Assembly: GCA_030619095.1 (NCBI GenBank) | Contig: JAUXCB010000075.1 | Span: forward strand, 1 to 7,186 | Direction: 5' to 3' | Source of the DNA: Verrucomicrobiota bacterium | Lineage (GTDB): Bacteria > Verrucomicrobiota > Kiritimatiellia > Kiritimatiellales > Tichowtungiaceae | Length of the DNA stretch: 7,186 nucleotides | Shown here: in pieces, positions 5,728 through 7,186 of the stretch | How positions within the stretch are numbered: position 1 is the first letter of the stretch | Layout: every line of letters starts with the position of its first letter | Made by a program: the position numbers and the translations under genes | Notes under the pieces: generated by a model | Seen by the model: the letters and a program-made list of their open reading frames with translations, nothing else | Database searches by the model: none | Told to the model about the DNA's origin: nothing

Positions 5728-6117
5728 ATGATCATGGTCGACACCTCGGCTTGGATTGAATATTTCCGAAACGGTGAACCCCGTATTGTAAACAAAGTTG
5801 ATCTCTGTCTTGAAGAAAACCTGATTGGCATGGGTGATTTAATCTATTGCGAAGTGGTTCAGGGAATTCGATCTGCTCGCGAAAGAAAAGAGGTTTCGGG
5901 TCTTCTTCGTTCGCTTCCGCAATTTGACATGGTGGGGTTTGATATTGCCGAAAAATCGGCTTTCAATTATCGCCTTCTTCGATCTAAGGGGATCACCATT
6001 CGAAAAACAATCGATGTCCTGATTGGCACTTTTTGCGCTGAGAATGGTATGCAACTCATACACAACGATGTGGACTTCAAACGAATGGCTAAGCACATTG
6101 ATCTTACCCTTGTGTAA
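5728..6117 (+). CDS. vapC: VapC-type PIN-domain ribonuclease toxin
   Basis: 129 residues, a standard PIN toxin length. Acidic active-site residues are all present: D5 in MVDTSAWIEYF, E42 in YCEVVQG, D96 in TIDVLIG, and D114/D116 in HNDVDF. Such toxins use Mg2+/Mn2+ to cut specific tRNAs or rRNA and stop growth when the antitoxin is lost; the target here is unknown. It begins one base after the vapB stop and is translated in tandem. The pair appears functional (no frameshift, no lost catalytic residue) and sits beside a transposase element, a common place for toxin-antitoxin cassettes. No terminator with a T-run is seen right after it. Confidence 0.95.
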   Translation: MIMVDTSAWIEYFRNGEPRIVNKVDLCLEENLIGMGDLIYCEVVQGIRSARERKEVSGLLRSLPQFDMVGFDIAEKSAFNYRLLRSKGITIRKTIDVLIGTFCAENGMQLIHNDVDFKRMAKHIDLTLV

Positions 6118-6201
6118 TATCAGAAAAACGGGTTGCATTCGTTTAGTTCCCAAAGAATCGATGTAATCACGTTGAGCAGGCTGGTTTTTCGACTTTAACG
6201 A

Positions 6202-6239
6202 GCGACTTGTCGCGCCGGAGCTTTGCGAAGGCGGAAGCG
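6202..6239 (+). repeat. Short REP-like hairpin repeat between direct TTTAACGA copies
   Basis: GCGACTTGTCGCGCC then GGAGCTTTGCGAAGGCGGAAGCG can fold as CGCC/GGCG with an inner GC-TTT-GC. It is bounded by TTTAACGA at 6194-6201 and 6241-6248. Similar elements (CGACTTGTC...GCGAAGGCGGAAGCG) are remembered as dispersed intergenic repeats in related bacteria; this was not checked. It lies in the leader of the next gene, just before that gene's Shine-Dalgarno. Confidence 0.5.
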
Positions 6240-6260
6240 TTTTAACGAAAAGGATTAACT

Positions 6261-6755
6261 ATGCCCGAAGAAATGGATCAGCAAACACTTCTCGATGAAC
6301 TCGAACAGTTCCGAAAAGAAAAGGAACGCATTCGGATGCTGGTCGGTCAGATTGGCGGCAAGCATTCCCAGAAGCGGGATCACATCATCAACATTGGCTT
6401 CATTGTCGCCATGGTCACCCTGTTTTTCTTAGATCTTCTGCGCCACATGTTTCACATCAACGTCCCGCTGCCGCAGATGTTCTCCATTGAACTGGCGGTT
6501 TTGCTCGTCTCCATCAAAATCATCTGGATGATTCACAAAGGCACCAAAGTGGAGCACGTTCAGTTCTGGGTGCTCAACTCCATCGAATTTCGCCTTAACG
6601 ACCTCTCCAAACATATCCGCGCAATCGAAAAAGTTTCAGCACTCATGACCGAGGACTATCTCTCAACCCGGGCCAAACGCGGGAGCCGGAAGAAATTTGA
6701 GTCTGCGATGAACAATGTCCCTTCCGTTCCGCCGCTTCCAGGCGATGAGTTGTAA
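6261..6755 (+). CDS. Hypothetical two-TM protein with N-terminal coiled coil
   Basis: 164 residues; family not recognised. Residues 5-30 are highly charged and heptad-like (a short coiled coil). Two hydrophobic helices at about 43-60 and 75-92 are separated by a short loop (RHMFHINVPLPQMF). A helical, mostly soluble C-terminal part follows (95-150, with LNSIEFRLNDLSKHIRAIEKV), ending in a proline-rich tail. Both ends are probably cytoplasmic. AAGGA (6250-6254) lies six nt before the ATG, so the start is well supported. It is unlikely to be part of the vapBC operon, with a 143 bp gap containing a repeat. No catalytic motif is seen; a small membrane-anchored oligomer or adaptor is possible but unproven. 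Confidence 0.75.
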   Translation: MPEEMDQQTLLDELEQFRKEKERIRMLVGQIGGKHSQKRDHIINIGFIVAMVTLFFLDLLRHMFHINVPLPQMFSIELAVLLVSIKIIWMIHKGTKVEHVQFWVLNSIEFRLNDLSKHIRAIEKVSALMTEDYLSTRAKRGSRKKFESAMNNVPSVPPLPGDEL

Positions 6756-6812
6756 AAACGACCCTGCCGCAACCGATAGTGCACTAAGTGATATATGCCT
6801 ATCTGGGAAGAG

Positions 6813-6858
6813 TTCCAACCCTTGGAAAAATTGCTTCGAAAAGTTCCAAGGTTTGGAA
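6813..6858. repeat. Nested palindrome of two TTCCAA-N3-TTGGAA hairpins
   Basis: TTCCAACCCTTGGAA (6813-6827) and TTCCAAGGTTTGGAA (6844-6858) are each self-complementary, and each is the inverted copy of the other with one mismatch. The segment can therefore fold as two small hairpins or one large one around AAATTGCTTCG. It lies between convergent genes and could act as a processing or termination structure, or be a dispersed repeat unit. Confidence 0.6.
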
Positions 6859-6884
6859 AAATAAAGGGTGCAGGCTCAGCCTGC
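6857..6884 (-). terminator. Probable intrinsic terminator of the right-edge gene
   Basis: On the minus strand a perfect 6-bp stem GCAGGC-TGA-GCCTGC (6884-6870) begins in the gene's stop codon and is followed by ACCCTTTATTTTT (6869-6857). Another GCAGGC copy (6890-6895) can compete for the same partner, and GCAGGCCTGC (6890-6899) is itself a palindrome. Confidence 0.5.
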
Positions 6885-7186
6885 TACCAGCAGGCCTGCC
6901 AGGTTGATCCGTCGTAGACCATGAGTTTGCTGGATGTGGAGCTGAAGTAGATGTCTCCGGCGGAGGGGCTACCCGGCGCGGAGGAGCGCGGTTCGAGGCG
7001 GAGCACATCCTTGACGTGCAGTTTGCGGGCTGGGGCGGTGGTGCCGATTCCTACTTTGCCGTCCGAAACCAATGTAAGGACTTCGTTGCCATCACTTAAT
7101 TCAGTTTGGAAATGGAACTTTGAAGGCACAGCCGACTCGTGCCGCAAGACCCAGTCAATTCCGCTGGTGGTTCTTCGGAAGTGGAG
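6884..7186 (-). CDS. C-terminal end of a tail-fibre/adhesin-like structural protein (runs off right edge)
   Basis: The last 100 residues are visible; the frame is open to base 7186, so the true start lies outside and the internal TTG at 7147 should not be used. Key signatures are DGKVGIGTTAPARKLHV (43-58), the VGIGTT-P motif common in phage tail spikes and large surface proteins, and the ending PSAGDIYFSSTSSKLMVYDG then STWQACW, a closing module seen at the C-terminus of many tail-fibre or surface proteins. It is probably a secreted or surface beta-rich stalk protein; its specific ligand is unknown. The gene ends at a hairpin with a T-rich tract and converges with the two-TM gene. Confidence 0.7.
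   Translation of the reverse strand, partial: LHFRRTTSGIDWVLRHESAVPSKFHFQTELSDGNEVLTLVSDGKVGIGTTAPARKLHVKDVLRLEPRSSAPGSPSAGDIYFSSTSSKLMVYDGSTWQACW

Noticed and set aside
6884..7147. TTG at 7147 as a start for the right-edge gene
   Set aside because: The frame stays open to the window edge with coding-like sequence, and the conserved module is a C-terminal end.

Overview
The window looks like chromosomal DNA from a free-living bacterium of moderate GC content. The repeat families, the in-frame read-through repeat peptides (QTGVSA, GRHSCL, GRQECLP) and the gene types fit the PVC group, perhaps Kiritimatiellota. That placement rests on remembered repeat flavour and not on a marker gene, so it is a weak inference.

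Left part (1-4128, all on the minus strand): a CCA-adding/poly(A) polymerase family gene (4128-2035), folE for GTP cyclohydrolase I (start most likely 1871, end 1323), a gene for a zinc-ribbon/winged-helix-like protein with two C-terminal membrane segments (1253-426), and the first 141 residues of an SPFH/Band 7 membrane protein (425 to beyond the left edge). The last two are joined with no spacer (TAG immediately followed by ATG), so they are almost certainly co-translated. They may form a regulator/membrane-scaffold pair of unknown role.

The most unusual object is inside the nucleotidyltransferase gene. A REP-associated tyrosine (HUH/Y1) transposase with clusters of palindromic REP-like repeats on both sides sits in the same orientation and reading frame. 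It splits the HD domain between the helix carrying H250 and the LLHDVGKP motif. The frame stays open for 697 codons. Removing 759 bp (253 codons) between two CTGCCT copies would restore a normal 444-residue enzyme. The repeat unit has no stop codon in any of its six frames, which explains how such a cassette can enter a gene without truncating it.

Middle part (4129-5534): a second, unrelated HUH transposase of 334 residues with a C-terminal DnaA-like helix-turn-helix. It is bounded by imperfect inverted repeats carrying paired TGACCCCT motifs, and its own stop codon lies inside the left repeat. Short coding-like scraps on either side suggest that an older gene was disrupted here.

Right part (5535-7186): a vapBC toxin-antitoxin operon on the plus strand with a good Shine-Dalgarno and a TTGACA box; a short REP-like hairpin repeat between direct TTTAACGA copies; a two-TM protein of unknown function (6261-6755); a nested palindrome of TTCCAA/TTGGAA hairpins; and, on the minus strand, the last 100 residues of a tail-fibre/adhesin-like protein that ends at a hairpin plus T-rich tract. 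No rRNA, tRNA or CRISPR array is seen.
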